Notes: generated by a model from the letters alone, not told the origin. Positions 11,089 through 24,600 are shown, counted from the stretch's first letter. The stretch: 64,000 nucleotides of DNA from Agaricus subrufescens (GCA_029945375.1 CM057065.1:1364001-1428000), one strand, 5' to 3'. A program made the numbers and translations.

Positions 11089-11455
11089 AGGGAAAACCCT
11101 GATCCTAGTTCAGAATTAGGGTTTTCCCTGATCTTTTGATAAGGGATATAAACTGAGGGCGTGCTGCCTCAGTAAAAGGCGTTGGTTTTTTACTTACATT
11201 AGTTAAGATAAATACTAAGGCTCGAGCGTTGAAGCTCGAGCGAATTTTTAAGAAAAAAAAAATTTTTTTTTTTGATCCGGCTGCGCCCCACTGTGAGTGA
11301 GGCGCAGCCGGACGCGCACAGCTCAAAACGCGACCACCCAGTGGTCGCGTTTTATCCAAGTCATTGATAAACAACTTGGATGGTCGACTACAATGTCGAC
11401 CGTCCAGCGCAGAGTGCGTGGATCAGCATGACAAACATCACGCGTGATCGCGTGC
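11089..11455. repeat. Cluster of perfect inverted repeats (hairpin ladder)
   Basis: At least six hairpins follow each other. AGGGAAAACCCT (11089-11100) pairs with 11118-11129. CCGGCTGCGCC (11277-11287) pairs with 11301-11311. AAAACGCGACCAC (11325-11337) pairs with 11341-11353 across a 3-base loop. ATCCAAGT (11354-11361) pairs with 11374-11381. GGTCGAC (11382-11388) pairs with 11395-11401. CACGCG pairs with CGCGTG near 11440-11455. A palindromic GCTCGAGC occurs twice near 11220-11240, and an A-run/T-run stem lies at about 11253-11273. The last hairpins abut one another without spacers. The cluster ends about a dozen bases before the Gypsy LTR. Confidence 0.8.
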
Positions 11456-11467
11456 GCTCATCACGGC

Positions 11468-11664
11468 TGTAGCGTCGTCACACCTTTCATCTCCTTTTGT
11501 CTATTGTTTATCTCTACTATCTTTAACAAACAAGGCTTTCGTATATAGACCCTACTCTAGGATCATGTATAGGCAGACTTTTTCTACAATCGATAGCATT
11601 CAACTGTCGATCCTCCGCCTGAATTAGTCTTACCGTGTAGCGTGACCTACTCGCTCCCGCTACA
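11468..11664 (+). repeat. 5' LTR of Gypsy element
   Basis: Aligns without gaps to 20626-20822. By eye there are three differences, each at a CpG that is retained here and changed in the 3' LTR: GTCGTC/GTTGTC, ACCGTG/ACCATG and CCCGCT/CCCACT. Confidence 0.92.
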
Positions 11665-11836
11665 TATTTTCAACAGCACCCCGCTATACAAAAACTTATC
11701 TCGGTTTCACTCCACTCTCAAAATTTCGGCAACAAGAACGACCCCGGTCTGATCAACCAGGTGTTTCTTTTGCTCTCTACAAAAAAAACTAAAACTTTTT
11801 AGCTCTCAAATCAAAACTTATCCTTCGACACCGGCC

Positions 11837-14800
11837 ATGTCAAGGTACAACCTACGCAGTCATACGAACAAGAACCCCAAGTCAGGGGATACAAAACGTG
11901 AGTCGCTCTCACAAAATACTGTTGACGAAAATTCTCCTTTACAGCCTCCGGGACTCCCCATCCCTAGTCACCTCGTACCTTTGTTGGTCGAGGAACCAGT
12001 ATTAAGACCCCCCGTATTAAGAGAGGACTCCATGCCTCACTTGGGAGATGAGATCGTGGAACCAGTCACTGTTCCGATCCCTCCCCAGGACGTGGAAGAG
12101 ATAGTCTCTCCATTGATGAAAAGACCTGAAATGGAAGGTGATGGCTCGGACGCGAGCATCGAAAATGAGGATCCTTCGAGTACTAGTCTACTGTCCGAGG
12201 AATACACTAACGTAATAAACTCGATGAGTACATTGTCTCTGAGTAATGAAGGGAATACAAAATCAGGCAGAAGCGAAAATTACTTCACAGCATTATATTC
12301 TATTAATCCCATAGAAGAAGAGAACTTGTCACAATGTAGCGACGACCACTGGAAAGAGAACAGCTCTACCATTGACAATGTCACAAATGAAAACTGGCAT
12401 ACTACAGAAAATAGGGAGAACAATGGTGATATGAACGATCTGGAAGCCAGTACTTCAAAGGACAAAGGAAAAAACGTAGATCCTATGAATTGGGGTAACG
12501 CAGACATTCCAGAAAATGAACTGGACATTAGAACTCAAGAACGAATACTCGAGGAAGCCAGGCGTATAATGATGTCAAGAAAAACAGCAAGGCCGAGGAT
12601 GACCTCCACCCCCAGGAACAACTATCCAATTCCAAAGAGAAACACCAGAATGGTAAGGGAACCAGTGAACTTAAATGTTCCCTCGCAGATGACAGCTGGC
12701 CAAAGTGCTGGGATAAGAAATTTTATTCGGAATAACTATGAGATGAATCGGGAAGGATCTCGGTCCGGAAATGTAACTGATAGTCACATTGGCAATGGAA
12801 TTTCAAGACCGATAGACCTGATCAACCCGAAAAGCTATCTTGGTGTAGCATTTGACGAACTCCGCCAACGATCTATTGGACCTGACAAAAGAAAACAATC
12901 GACTCATAAGTCCAAAAAGGCCAAGAAGAAAGGCAAACGTGATAAACGACACAAGTCAAAAAGCAAACAATCTCGAAAGAAATCGAGACATAGGAGTCAA
13001 GCTACCCTGATCTCGATTCCCTCTTCGGAGGTTCCCATAACCATGAACGCTCCTAGCGAACCCGATCACTCCCCGAGTTCATCCAGTAGTGAATCTAGTA
13101 GCAACACTGAGGACTCCTCCTCAACTTATAGTACCAGTGACAATAACTCTTCAGAAACTGAGTCTAGTAACTCTGACGACTCAGAATCCGATGCCCCTCA
13201 AAGAAGATCTCACACAACGAACTCCAGGTCCCTATTCAAACCTATTCCACCCGAAAAATATGATGGGTCTCCATCTACCCAAAAAATTTTCCAATTCATT
13301 AAGCAGACGGATGAATATCTCACAGATGGACATGCTCCACCAACTAGAGAAGTATCAATAGCTTCTAAATTCCTAACTGATAAAGCATACGACTTCTATC
13401 TCCTTAACGCCTCTCTTCAGCCCCAGCGATGGATGTGGCACCAATTTGCGGAAGCTCTCTTTAACCACTGTTTCCCTGCGGACTTCCACACCCGACAACA
13501 ATCGAAGCTGAACAATTTTAAGCAACATGACCATGCGGTCAAAGAATACACTAGCCACCTATACGAACTATTCATTGTCGTTGGGTTAGATGCGGAAAAT
13601 CCAAGTGACGAACGCATAATGGCCGATAAGTTCTGGCAGGGGCTCAGACCTGAAATTCAAGAACAATTGTGGTTGTCCAATCTAAACCCTGATGCAAGTT
13701 CATTAGATGACATTCGAATGACTGCAGAAAGAATCGAAATGGCTCAGTCGGTTGTCGCAACAAAATACTCAGGACGAGCTGGGTCCAGCAAATCTTCAGA
13801 TGCTTCTTGAGGCAAGCGACATAAACAGAAGAATTATGGGCATAACGAAGAGCTTCACTCAAATAAGTCCAACAACAATACCAACTTCAGGGAACATAAC
13901 AATGGTCACCACAAAGGCAGGTTCAAGAAACGAACAAACCAAACACCCCACATGAATAACGGATACAAGAAAAGGACTCACCGAAGCAAGTCCCCCACCT
14001 TCCGACGCAAGGATAATCACCACCGAAACAATAATAAAAAAGCGAATTGGATTCCACAAGAGGAATGGGATCGACGACGCCAAGAGGGCAAATGTTCTCG
14101 ATGTGGCAGCGGAGACCACATGACAAGACAATGCCCCGACGCGCAAACAGTCTCATCCTCGAGTAGAAATCCCCCTGGAATACAAGCTAACAACATTGAA
14201 GTATCAAGTGTTGATAAAGCAGAACAGCTACAGGCCTTAGCTGATACTACGGAATGTGCCAATGAAATTGAACTAGGTGCTTTGAGACTCGGCTCATTAA
14301 TTGAGGAAACCGAGGCAATAACTTCAATCTATGGCACATGTCTTGAAATAACAGATCGTGAACTGGAAAGCACACATAGTTCAGAAATAGAACAAGAATA
14401 TGATAGCATTCCTGACCTTCTGAGTATCTCCAACTCTAGTCTGGAAGACACCTCAATTGTAGATAATCTGAAAGCACCAGCAAAAATTCTAGACAAATGG
14501 GGGTGAGAAGTCGTAAGTAACAGAAACAGCAAAGCTCCTGTATCCTACAACAACAGAGGACTTCCCTGTCCAGTTTATTCGATCATGGATGACAACCTTG
14601 TTGCCCTACCACCTGATTCACTGGTGTTTGACATATTGCGTAACAGCTCAGAACCTATAGATTCCTGGGAACGAGTGAATGACTGGCTTCGGGATCAATT
14701 TCATAATGACGAACCCAAAGAAGACACAGACAACAACTTGAAACAGAAAATCTTCCGATTCATGGATGATGGGAAGGTCTACAATGGCAAATACCATATG

Positions 14801-17800
14801 AGTGCGCGGATACCTGAATTCATAGACTTTGAAAATGGGAAAATCGGACATGTAGCAAGAACCAAACTTGAACGAGTAGTCGTTGATTTTTTCCCTAGGA
14901 AATGGCATACGATATGGACAAGGGTCTTTGGGAGAAAACACCTACTACTGATAACTAGCCTGATTTGGGACTATACGTTGACAATTAAGATAGAACACGC
15001 GTTGAACTGGAAACCTTCTATAATCGCTCGATACCTCTGGCGTAAATTATGTCAAGCCGCACATGAAAGCAAAGTCCCAGACAGTATCCTGCAAATGATT
15101 GATGAACTATCACTGAAGCATGACTATGAGGATAACTACCTCACAAATGGTGAATTCATACTCAACTCAAAACGGGCTCTAGTGTGGGGAGGTTTTACGG
15201 ACCCCAGAGGAGAAGAATTTGAGGGATGCTATGAAGAGCGATTCAAATTAACACGTCACGGCAAATTGGTAGAAATTCTGGACTTACTGGATAACATTCA
15301 CGGCGCATTACCATACGAGTGGTTGCAACACCCACAATTCAACATAGTACAATGGTGGGTGAAGAACCTGTCACGAAAAAAGTCGAACAGCGCCAATAAG
15401 ATTCCTGAATTGGACTTATCTGACTGTTGGGACAACCTGGTGAATAGGTTCTCTGCGGACAGGGAAGATGATGATTATGACTTTGAATATAACGATTACA
15501 ATTACAACTCACCTGACTCTGAACATCACTCTGTGACAATTGAAGCGTTCGGGCAACAAGTGAAGGCCGGAACCTACTCAGCCCTACAAAGGAACTCTTC
15601 CAAGGTCAGGGACATGAGTCGACCAGTACCCAAACCACTGGTGATAGTAGTGAATCTGAACGGTCATCCCGCATGAGCTCTAGTTGACTCCGGATCCTTG
15701 AGTGACTTTGTGTCAGGAGCCCTGGTACAACAGCTCAACTTACTGAAAACGGAACTCGCCAAACCCCTTCAAGTCCAAATGGCAGCTCAGGGATCTAGGA
15801 CAAAGGTCAACTATGGAACGACTGTCCAGATGAGCTATCAAGGAATAAAAGAAGAACGGTACTTTGATGTAATGAACCTCCCAAACTATGACCTGATACT
15901 GGGAACGCCTTTCCTATATCAACATCGGGTAAGCTTAAGCCTTGAACCTCCAGCCATAGTGATTGGGAGTAAGGACTCCCAACCACTGAAAGGTCCTCGC
16001 ATTAGAATCCTAGAATCACGGGCAACCGATCTGTATGAAGAAAGCATACAGAAAGTGCGAAATGAATTAATTGAGTATGCAAAGCCACTATGCATAGACG
16101 CTATGGACACACCCCTACCACCCCTGCAGGAAATAAACCACGAAATACCACTCATCAATCCTTTGAAACGATACAGCTGGCGTCCTTCACGTTGTCCAGA
16201 TGCCCTATTGGGGCAGTGGCTGGACAAGAAGCAAAGGTATATTAAAAGTGGCAGGTGGCGACCTATGCTGGCCTCAAGTGCGGTACCTATGCTCCTGCTA
16301 CCAAAACCAAGGAAAGCCAGGGAGCCCCTGAAATTGAGAACAGTAGTTGACCTCAGAGAGAGAAACGCCAACACTAAGAAACTTTCCTCACCTTTGCCCG
16401 AAATCGACTCCATCTTGAGGAAAGTGGCTTTGGCAAAGTACCGAAGTTCGATTGACTTAACTGATGCATATGAACAAATACGCGTTCGTCCAGATCACGT
16501 CCCGCATACGGCAATGTCCACCCCTAATGGTACTATGGTCAGTGAAGTGATGCAGCAAGGAGACTGCAATGCTTCGGCAACTTTTCAAATGATCATGACA
16601 TACATATTTGCCCCCTATATTGGCGTGTTCCTGGAAGTCTACCTAGATGACATATTCATCTTTTCAGAGACACTTGTCCATCATGTCAAACATGTGAAAC
16701 TGGTGGTTGACCTGTTGAGCAAACACAAATTCTTTGTCAGTGAGAGAAAATTACATTTCTTGCAGAAAGAGATGCACATACTTGGTCGACTGTTGGTCAA
16801 TGATGGCATTCACATGGACCCGGACAAGGTGGATGCTCTCAGCCAATGGAAAACACCGACCAACAGGGACCTCTTATGAGGCTTTCTCGGTTCGGCTGGA
16901 TACTTGGCAGATGATATCGATCGAGTGCGGATCCCTATGGGCATCTTAAGCGAATTGACTGGGGACACAGTGCCCTTCCGCTGGGAATACACGCACCAAC
17001 GAGCCTTCGAAGACATAAAGGACAAGGCAATGTCCTGCAAAGATCATCATCGTCGCCCTCTTCAATATGGTCCTGATGTCCCTCCCATCTACGTGGTGAC
17101 TGATGGATGCGTAACTGGCATAGCTGGAGTTGTGAGCCAGGGGACGGACTGGAAGACGGCCGAAGTTGCTGCCTTCTATTATGCAAAATTAAATGCAGCG
17201 CAACAGAACTACCCAGTACATGAAATTGAAATGCTTGCAGGATTGGAAACCATGTTGCGGCATCGGGATATCTTACAGGGAGTTCACTTCCAGTGGCTGA
17301 CAGACCACAAGGGCCTCATCAACATATTCAAGCAGCGCGACCTGTCCCCGAGACAAGCAAGATGGTTAGAAAAGTTGTCGCAGTTTGATTTCAGAGTTGA
17401 ATACATACCTGGGACAGACAACATCCTGTCTGATGCACTATCTCGTATCTACTCCAATGAGAAAGCTGGCGCTGTGCGATCGCGCAGTGAGTACACTTAT
17501 CACGACATGATGGATGAGGACGGCCACGTACCTATAGAAATAACTCGACCAGTTCTAGTATCCACAGAAGCAAAAGCCTCACTCCTATCTTCTGGCAACG
17601 GTTCCATCTGAAGAATGACAGGTCCACGTCTGGAGGGTGGGAACTCGGGTGGCGCACGAGGTGATGCGCTGATGTTATCTACACTCAAAGTACGACGATC
17701 CAGTCGTCTGAATGGTTGGAAGGGATATTGTCATTTCCTTCTGCCAGAAGGAAAGGAGGGCGTGAGCAGAGAGAAAATAATGAAGCCACAAACGCATACA

Positions 17801-20506
17801 AAAGAGAGCTCACCATGGATACAGAAGTCTAATGATGAAACCAGGCTAACAATCAGAATACCAGCAAGAACAGTAGCAGGAACAATGAAAACTAATAGAC
17901 CAACCGCAGCAAATCCTATGCCCCCAAACGACAGTTCCCAGGAAGAACCCCCATGCGTAAATAGCCACACGCCCCTAAATACACCGACTATTAACTTAGT
18001 CAACATAAAAGGGATCGACGTCCAGAACACAGTCAAGGGAAACTACTCACTAGATGATGTTTTCAAAGTGGTAATCGAAAGACCGAAAGAACATAAGAAC
18101 TTCAAATTGAAGGAAGACCTACTATACATCAAACTAGAAAATGCAGAGCCCCTATGCATACTGGATATAACAATAGGATCCAGAAAATTACGAGAACTCC
18201 TAATATCAGAAGCTCATACATTGTTGGCTCATTTGGGACCCAGAAAGACTCTCATGTATCTGCGAGACCATGTATGGTGGAAAAACATTGCTAAAGACAC
18301 CACAGCATTCTGTGAAACTTGTGTCACTTGTAAGCGAAGCAAACCATCGAATCACAAACCCTATGGTCTATTGAATCCATTGAGGACACCTAGCCGACCT
18401 TGGGAAAGTATAGGAATTGATTTCGTTGGGCCACTACCTGAATCTCGAAATAGAAATGGTACCTTTGACACAATAACCACTGTAATAGATCGACTAACTG
18501 GAATGGTACATTTAATACCCAGCAAACAAACATTCCAGGCCCGAGATATCGCAGAACTACTATTCAGCGAAGTCTATCGACTCCACGGATTGCCCAAATC
18601 TATTATCAGCGACAGAGACTCTCTCTTCACAAGCACCTTCTGGAAACACTTTCACAAGTTAATTGGCACAAAATTAAGCATGTCAAGTGCCTATCATCCA
18701 GAATCTGATGGAGCAACTGAATGAGCCAACTGAACTATCAATCAAATGCTTAGACAATGTGTATCTAATGACCAAAAGGACTGGGTATCGAGATTACCAG
18801 CGGTTGAATTTGCCATTATTTCCTCGAGGTCAGAAGTCACTGGATTCGCTCCCTTTTTCTTAAACTACGGACACATGCCTTGTACATTCCTCTGTAACTC
18901 CGGCAGTAAGGACGAATATCCGGGTGTTTTGAAATTTGCCCAGAATTTGAAAATTGCTATAATGTCTGCACATGACAGCATAATCACTCATCGGGTCAAA
19001 CAAATTAGAACAGCCAATAGGAAGTGGTTACCTTCCCCCTTTGAGATAGGAGATCTAGTCTATGTATCTAGCAAGAATTTATCCATACCCAAAGGATTAG
19101 CCCAGAAATTCTTCCCGAAATTTGTAGGACCTTATCCAATCATCCAAAGTTTCAACAATGACTCTTTCTGTCTCGGCCTCTTGAGGAATCTAAAACAAAG
19201 AGGAATTCATGACATGTTTTATTCCTCCCTCTTACGAGTACACACTCCCAACAATGACAGACTCTTCCCTAATTGCTCTGACTCGGTATTATGGGAAACT
19301 GAAGACGCTGGCCAAGAATGGTCAGTCTCGCGTATCAAATCACATTCGGGTAAAGGAAAAAATGCTCTGTTTGAAGTGGAATGGAAATCTGGTGATGTCA
19401 CATGGTTGCCATACTACAAAGTGGATCATCTAACGACTTTGAAACAATATTTCGAAGCATGTGGTATTGAGGATATAGGCGAACTCAAGAACAGCACATC
19501 GGACCTTGTGCCTTCCGACAAACAAGTTACCCTCAGCTCGATTGAACTAGAAGAATTGCTTATAGAAGAAAACATTGACCATACCCCCTCCATCTTCTTT
19601 ACCGATCCTTTCGCTCTTTATTTTTCCTCAGCCACTCCTTTTCTTTCTACCTACCTTTTCATAATGCCCAAGGTTGACTGGCATCCCTCTCGCAGCCTTT
19701 TCAACACTCTCAAAACTCACTTCCCTTTCATCTACACCAACGAGCCCGCTCTGTGGACTATTTGGGACACTACCGATCCTGACTATGCAACCAAACCCCG
19801 GATCTACTGACACTTCTCTCCTGCACTCATGCGCTCCTACAACCAATTCGACTTCCACCTACATAGCAACAATCTTGACGGCATCAATGAACCCGTCAGT
19901 TATTCTTTGTTCACTCACATCTTCAACAACCACCAAAATACTCCCTTTGGCTACACCTACTGGGACCCCATATCTGCACAATGGGTCGTCCCTCCCAACT
20001 GTCGTAACATCTCCTATACAGATCTCGACCTCCTGGAATTCGCTCTTGCTGTCCCTCCTTTGAAAAACAACACTTTAATGGATATTGGCATCACTGATGG
20101 CAATGGGCACATGAAGGACGACATGGTTGTTAATCTGACTAGGGCAATCGTTAAGAATGCTCTACGCACCAACAACGACTCCCCGCCTCAACCAGGATAT
20201 GGGCCATCCAAACGAAGCTCCTTCCGTAGATCTAAGTTCGCTCCCTATGAGAAGAAACCTCATCGCTACTTTGGAGTCGAGGACTCCCTCTCCGAAGGAT
20301 TTGTTTCCACACCCAATTCACCTTCCCTTCATCCTCAGTCGAACATCTCTGCTGCAAATCCTACGAACTCTCCCATCAATAACAATGCTTCCAATCCTAT
20401 AATTCCACCCACGGATTCTGTCGTTGCCATTAATCCTACCAGATTAGCCCTCAACGGTACCGAAGTTGGTTCTACTCCCATGGAGGAAGAGTATATCGCG
20501 GTTTAA
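11837..20506 (+). pseudogene. Gypsy gag-pol polyprotein, one frame broken by eight TGA codons
   Basis: From ATG at 11837 to TAA at 20504-20506 one frame (2890 codons) runs without any frameshift. It is interrupted only by TGA at 13808, 14504, 15674, 16877, 17609, 18722, 18731 and 19808. Domains in order: a long acidic/Ser-rich N-terminus; retrotransposon Gag core (about 465-640); CX2CX4HX4C knuckle CSRCGSGDHMTRQC (about 752); protease ALVDSGSLSDF (about 1282), reached straight after the third TGA; RT with VYLDDIFIF (about 1602); RNase H with TDG and TDHKGL (about 1750-1870); integrase HHCC zinc finger and D,D,E core ending HPESDG (about 2125-2295); chromodomain-like segment (about 2490-2545); then an unassigned C-terminal extension of about 340 residues. 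Several TGAs sit where relatives have Arg (for example GATE-stop-AN-stop-TIN), so they are probably mutated CGA codons. Confidence 0.85.
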
Positions 20507-20625
20507 AATTTCACTTTGATTTCGTATCATTTTATAAAAACAACAGATTTTCACTTCTTTTCACATTCACTTATCTTTTGTTTTTCTACTGCCAAAAGCT
20601 CTCATGGAGAGCCTTGGAGGGCGTA

Positions 20626-20822
20626 TGTAGCGTTGTCACACCTTTCATCTCCTTTTGTCTATTGTTTATCTCTACTATCTTTAACAAACAAGGCTTTCGT
20701 ATATAGACCCTACTCTAGGATCATGTATAGGCAGACTTTTTCTACAATCGATAGCATTCAACTGTCGATCCTCCGCCTGAATTAGTCTTACCATGTAGCG
20801 TGACCTACTCGCTCCCACTACA
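20626..20822 (+). repeat. 3' LTR of Gypsy element
   Basis: 197 bp, TGTAG..CTACA, colinear with 11468-11664. Confidence 0.92.
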
Positions 20823-21654
20823 GCGGCCCTCCCCCTCCATCTCCCCCTACTCACCCCCGACCCCCTCGACCCCTCCATGAAGCACTTTTTGTACTATTAC
20901 GCCCCAAGAGGTTGCTGTGTGTGACAAAATGGCCAAAGATTCATCCCTTGTTGGAGGGAAAGGGAGTGGGCTCTCAGAGGCCTGGAGAGGGCTCTGAGAG
21001 ATTTTAGGAGGCCTTTGGGCCATTATCTGGAGGGGAGAGACGTAGAGTGGGTCCTCATGTGAGTACTGTGACCTTTTTAGCTGAAAAAAAACACTTATCT
21101 TGCATAGGGGAACATTTCACAGATCCAGGTGTGCAGGGGATGAACCTGCACACTGGACTGTCCGTGGTTTTTTCAGACAACATGCAGAACTTACTCTGCA
21201 TGTCTACGGCGGTGATTGTAGTTCCCGTCTTTTTATGAATGGGGGGAAATGGTCTTGACAAGGCCGGTGTCAATTCAAATTTCATGCCTATGCTTGGTGA
21301 GGGAACTGTCAACTTCAAGGCACAGAACTATGAAAGTGTAAGTTGTTTTTTGTTTTGTTTTCTTACTTTGTTTTCTTGCTTTCAATGTCATACCCCGCTT
21401 TCGATATCCCGACTGTAAAAAATAAAGGTAGTAACTTTTTGTATATTAATTGATCGTTGATCATGCACTTACATCTATTGAAATATTGAGTTCGTGATCT
21501 CACCTTCGTTGCCAACCTTATTCAACTTTCACTAATATAACGATACAACAATTAATCATTGCCGTTAATGGGGAGTTAAATAAAATAAGATATTAATAAA
21601 GATAAAACTATCAGGAGTGTTAGCACCAAAAAATATAGAAATATGCTTCATACC
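20823..21654. other. Intergenic with two perfect hairpins
   Basis: No supported gene. A C-rich stretch follows the Gypsy LTR. GTGTGCAGG (21129-21137) pairs with CCTGCACAC (21145-21153), and CATGCAGA (21181-21188) pairs with TCTGCATG (21195-21202). This may be the outer part of the neighbouring Tnp2 element, but no terminal inverted repeat was matched. Confidence 0.4.
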
Positions 21655-24600
21655 TATTCGTCCTGTGTACCCAAGATGCTGGATCTATCTATAATGCTCC
21701 ATCGATCTCTGTCCCTTATTTGTCCGACGGCGCATTGGACTGTACTGAGGTTGACCAGTTGGATAGTGCCAGTATCTTGGTAAGTGTACATATTGTTCTT
21801 TGCGGTGATCTTGACGGTTTCAACAACAGCATATATGACCATTGATGACAAATTGAGGCCTAGTGCGGGTATATTCGGTAGGTTGATAACAAGGACTCGC
21901 TTCAGCTGCCCAAAATATGACCGCTTCACAAAAAGTGACGGGCGGTTTGGATAACGCTCATACTTGTCAACCATTTGAATATACTATTCGGTTGGTTTAA
22001 TTTAGATCTCACAAAATAAGAGCACTTACTTTGATGAAGGAGGCATCGTGTGAGTCCTCACTTTGCCGAATCAAATCATGACCCGTCATTAACTCGTTCC
22101 CAGGCAGATGAGCTACCCTGCTGTAGTGAAGGACAGGTTTGTCAAGGCTAATGAGTGTTTTGACGGTAGATTTTGGCTTCTTGAATTGTGTCGCTAAAGC
22201 TGAAAAAAGTTTGTCACGGAGGTACATAGGTATCGGCTCATGTCGTCGTGGCAGAGAGAGCTTGTAAGATGGATCTAGAATGATGGGGTTCAGGATCTGT
22301 GTCTTGAGGATTATGATAATGTACATGAACTTGGTATTAGCTCTTTTATTGACAGCATCCCTTTCGCACCACACAGGCTCAGTTCTGAATAAAGGTTGTA
22401 CTTAAGTCGCACTTGATCAAGCTGGGCCATTGCAGTGACAAATGAGGCAATAGCTGCGTAAGGGTGTCAGCGACTCCGGATGGAGGGTAAGAGGGTATTA
22501 CAATGTCATTCCATCAGGAAAGCCCAATAAGTCCAAACAGGGCCTGCCACCCAAATACCCCAAGCAATATGGAGGAGAGCATGTATCGTTAGTGGACATG
22601 CAGAGAGACGGCGGGTGTTATGATTATGAACAATGTTTTCTTTTACGGAAATGATTACTTATGTAATCGTTTCAATTATGCCTTTCTATTCCTGTACTTA
22701 TATTTCGCTTCTTTGATTTTGATATTTCTGTACTGTCTTCTGTGCCTTGATTATGAATGAACTCTATATAAATAGTTAAGAAGTCTCATATATAGATAGA
22801 AGAACTTCTATCTAGATATCTTTAGTTTCATTTAAGCTTCTATCTCGGTCCCGAGCCATGCTTCCTGCCCTGAGGATCATTATTAGGGATAGAGCTTCTT
22901 AGGATCAAAGTTATTAATAGATAGAGTCATGTAGTATATAAGACGTCGACTTGGCCATGTAGAAACTCCCCAACGTTTCTACTTGGTTAGGTGGAGACTC
23001 GAATATAGAGCCTTTTCTCTAACTAAAGCCTAGAAGTGAATTAAGCCTTAATTGCTTTAATATCTTTGATATCGCTCTCTAGCTCTAGTTGCTTTGCGTA
23101 TTCGGGTTACTTTGAGATATTGATCATCGAAGAGGATCCTTTGTTACGCTTAGGTAATCTGAGCATTTCCTACGACGTAACGCCCTAGCTTAGGACTGGG
23201 CCGGGGTCACTATAACAGCGGGGATCCTGCAAATAATAGAATCTATAGCAGGGTGAGGAGATGCGAGAGATTGATATGTCTATCAAACTCACTTCTCATA
23301 GTCCTCAACCCAGGTCTGGAAGCCCATATCGATCACGTCCAGCATCTCTTCAGTAATCTCACACTCCATACACATTTTGAGTAGCTCGACGAGCTTCATG
23401 AAATGCTGATAGTATTTTCTTTGCTTGAACCTGTCCAACAGTAACGTTGGCGCAGTGAAAAGGGTCCAATTTGAATACATCTCCACTGTCATTTGGGATT
23501 GTTGCAGGGCTATGTTTGGCAGGGGCGCTCCAAACGACGATGGTATGTGTGGTTTACAAGCAGCCATATTAGATCCAATTTGTCTCCAAGCCTCTGGTGA
23601 GATGACGTAGCCTTGATCTCTGTGGTCAAGGTCTTTGAAGGAGCTGGTCCAGAATAAGATAAGATTGGGAATGAGATTTTCCCAGATAAGATGCATAAAG
23701 TCGAATGGAAATGATTCGGGGAATGATATCGAAGACAACAAGCTAAGGATTGGTATGCCTTTGATGCCGTATTGTTTGGCAAGCCGGTTAGACATGGCTT
23801 GAGTTGCAGCATCTTGTACCTCCTTTGCTTGAGCCATTAATTCATCATGCAATCGGAGAGGAAGTTGCGACGCGTTGAAGGATGAGGGATCAGAACCTGG
23901 AACTCGATCTTGTCGTAAAGGGACATAATAAGTATTAGAGGCGCTGCTGCAAACACCCGTTATTTTACATACCCGACATGGGCTGAGTCCATTAGCTCCC
24001 TTCATACACATGAGAAGTGCCATGGCAGGAATATCACCAAAGACCAAGATGAGGTAAGCATGGAGTAAGAAAAGGCTTTGGCTGACAGTGTTGTAAGATT
24101 TAACTCCAACCTCAAGTTGGATGAGTTCTTGAATGAGCGGCCAGAGAAAAGAGTCCATATCCCAGGGCTTTTTGGGGCCCGGGACGGTTCCAATGTTGAT
24201 ACAGTATTTTTTTTGAAAATGGATGGTGGGTGGGAGGTTATAATTGAAAAGGACTATAGGCCAACACATCTTATCTTGTCGTTTGAATGGCGCAAAGCCA
24301 TCGGTGGAAAGGCTGAGTGCAACATCATGGGGATCCGAGAAATAGAAAAAGGGCTGGTCATCGCAGCTGGTCAGGACAACCTTAGTCAGCAACAATCAGT
24401 AGTGAGACCTGTCGAAAACATCCATCGTCACTCCATCCTCATGTTCAAAGTAAGCCTGGTAACACATTTTGTTGGCAAATTCACGATTGGCGGACATCGC
24501 TCATAAGCAGTGAATCAGGGGAAGGTATTCAAAGACTTTATGCAGTTTATTTCGACCGTTGAACCATGTCTCCTTGCAATCAGGGCATTCTGTGAGGTCT

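Larger units (their letters stand above)
11468..20822 (+). mobile_element. Gypsy-type LTR retrotransposon, full length
   Basis: Two 197-bp LTRs (11468-11664 and 20626-20822) with TGTAG..CTACA ends flank a single gag-pol frame in the order gag, zinc knuckle, protease, RT, RNase H, integrase, chromodomain-like segment. RNase H before integrase is the Gypsy/Metaviridae order. Flanking five bases are ACGGC and GCGGC, compatible with a 5-bp target duplication with one change. A purine-rich stretch (GGAGAGCCTTGGAGGG) precedes the 3' LTR. I saw no clear tRNA-complementary primer site after the 5' LTR. The element is structurally complete but its frame is interrupted by stop codons. Confidence 0.92.

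Noticed and set aside
13808..19810. Programmed UGA readthrough in the Gypsy polyprotein
   Set aside because: Eight sites, two of them three codons apart and several replacing conserved Arg, fit mutation better than recoding.
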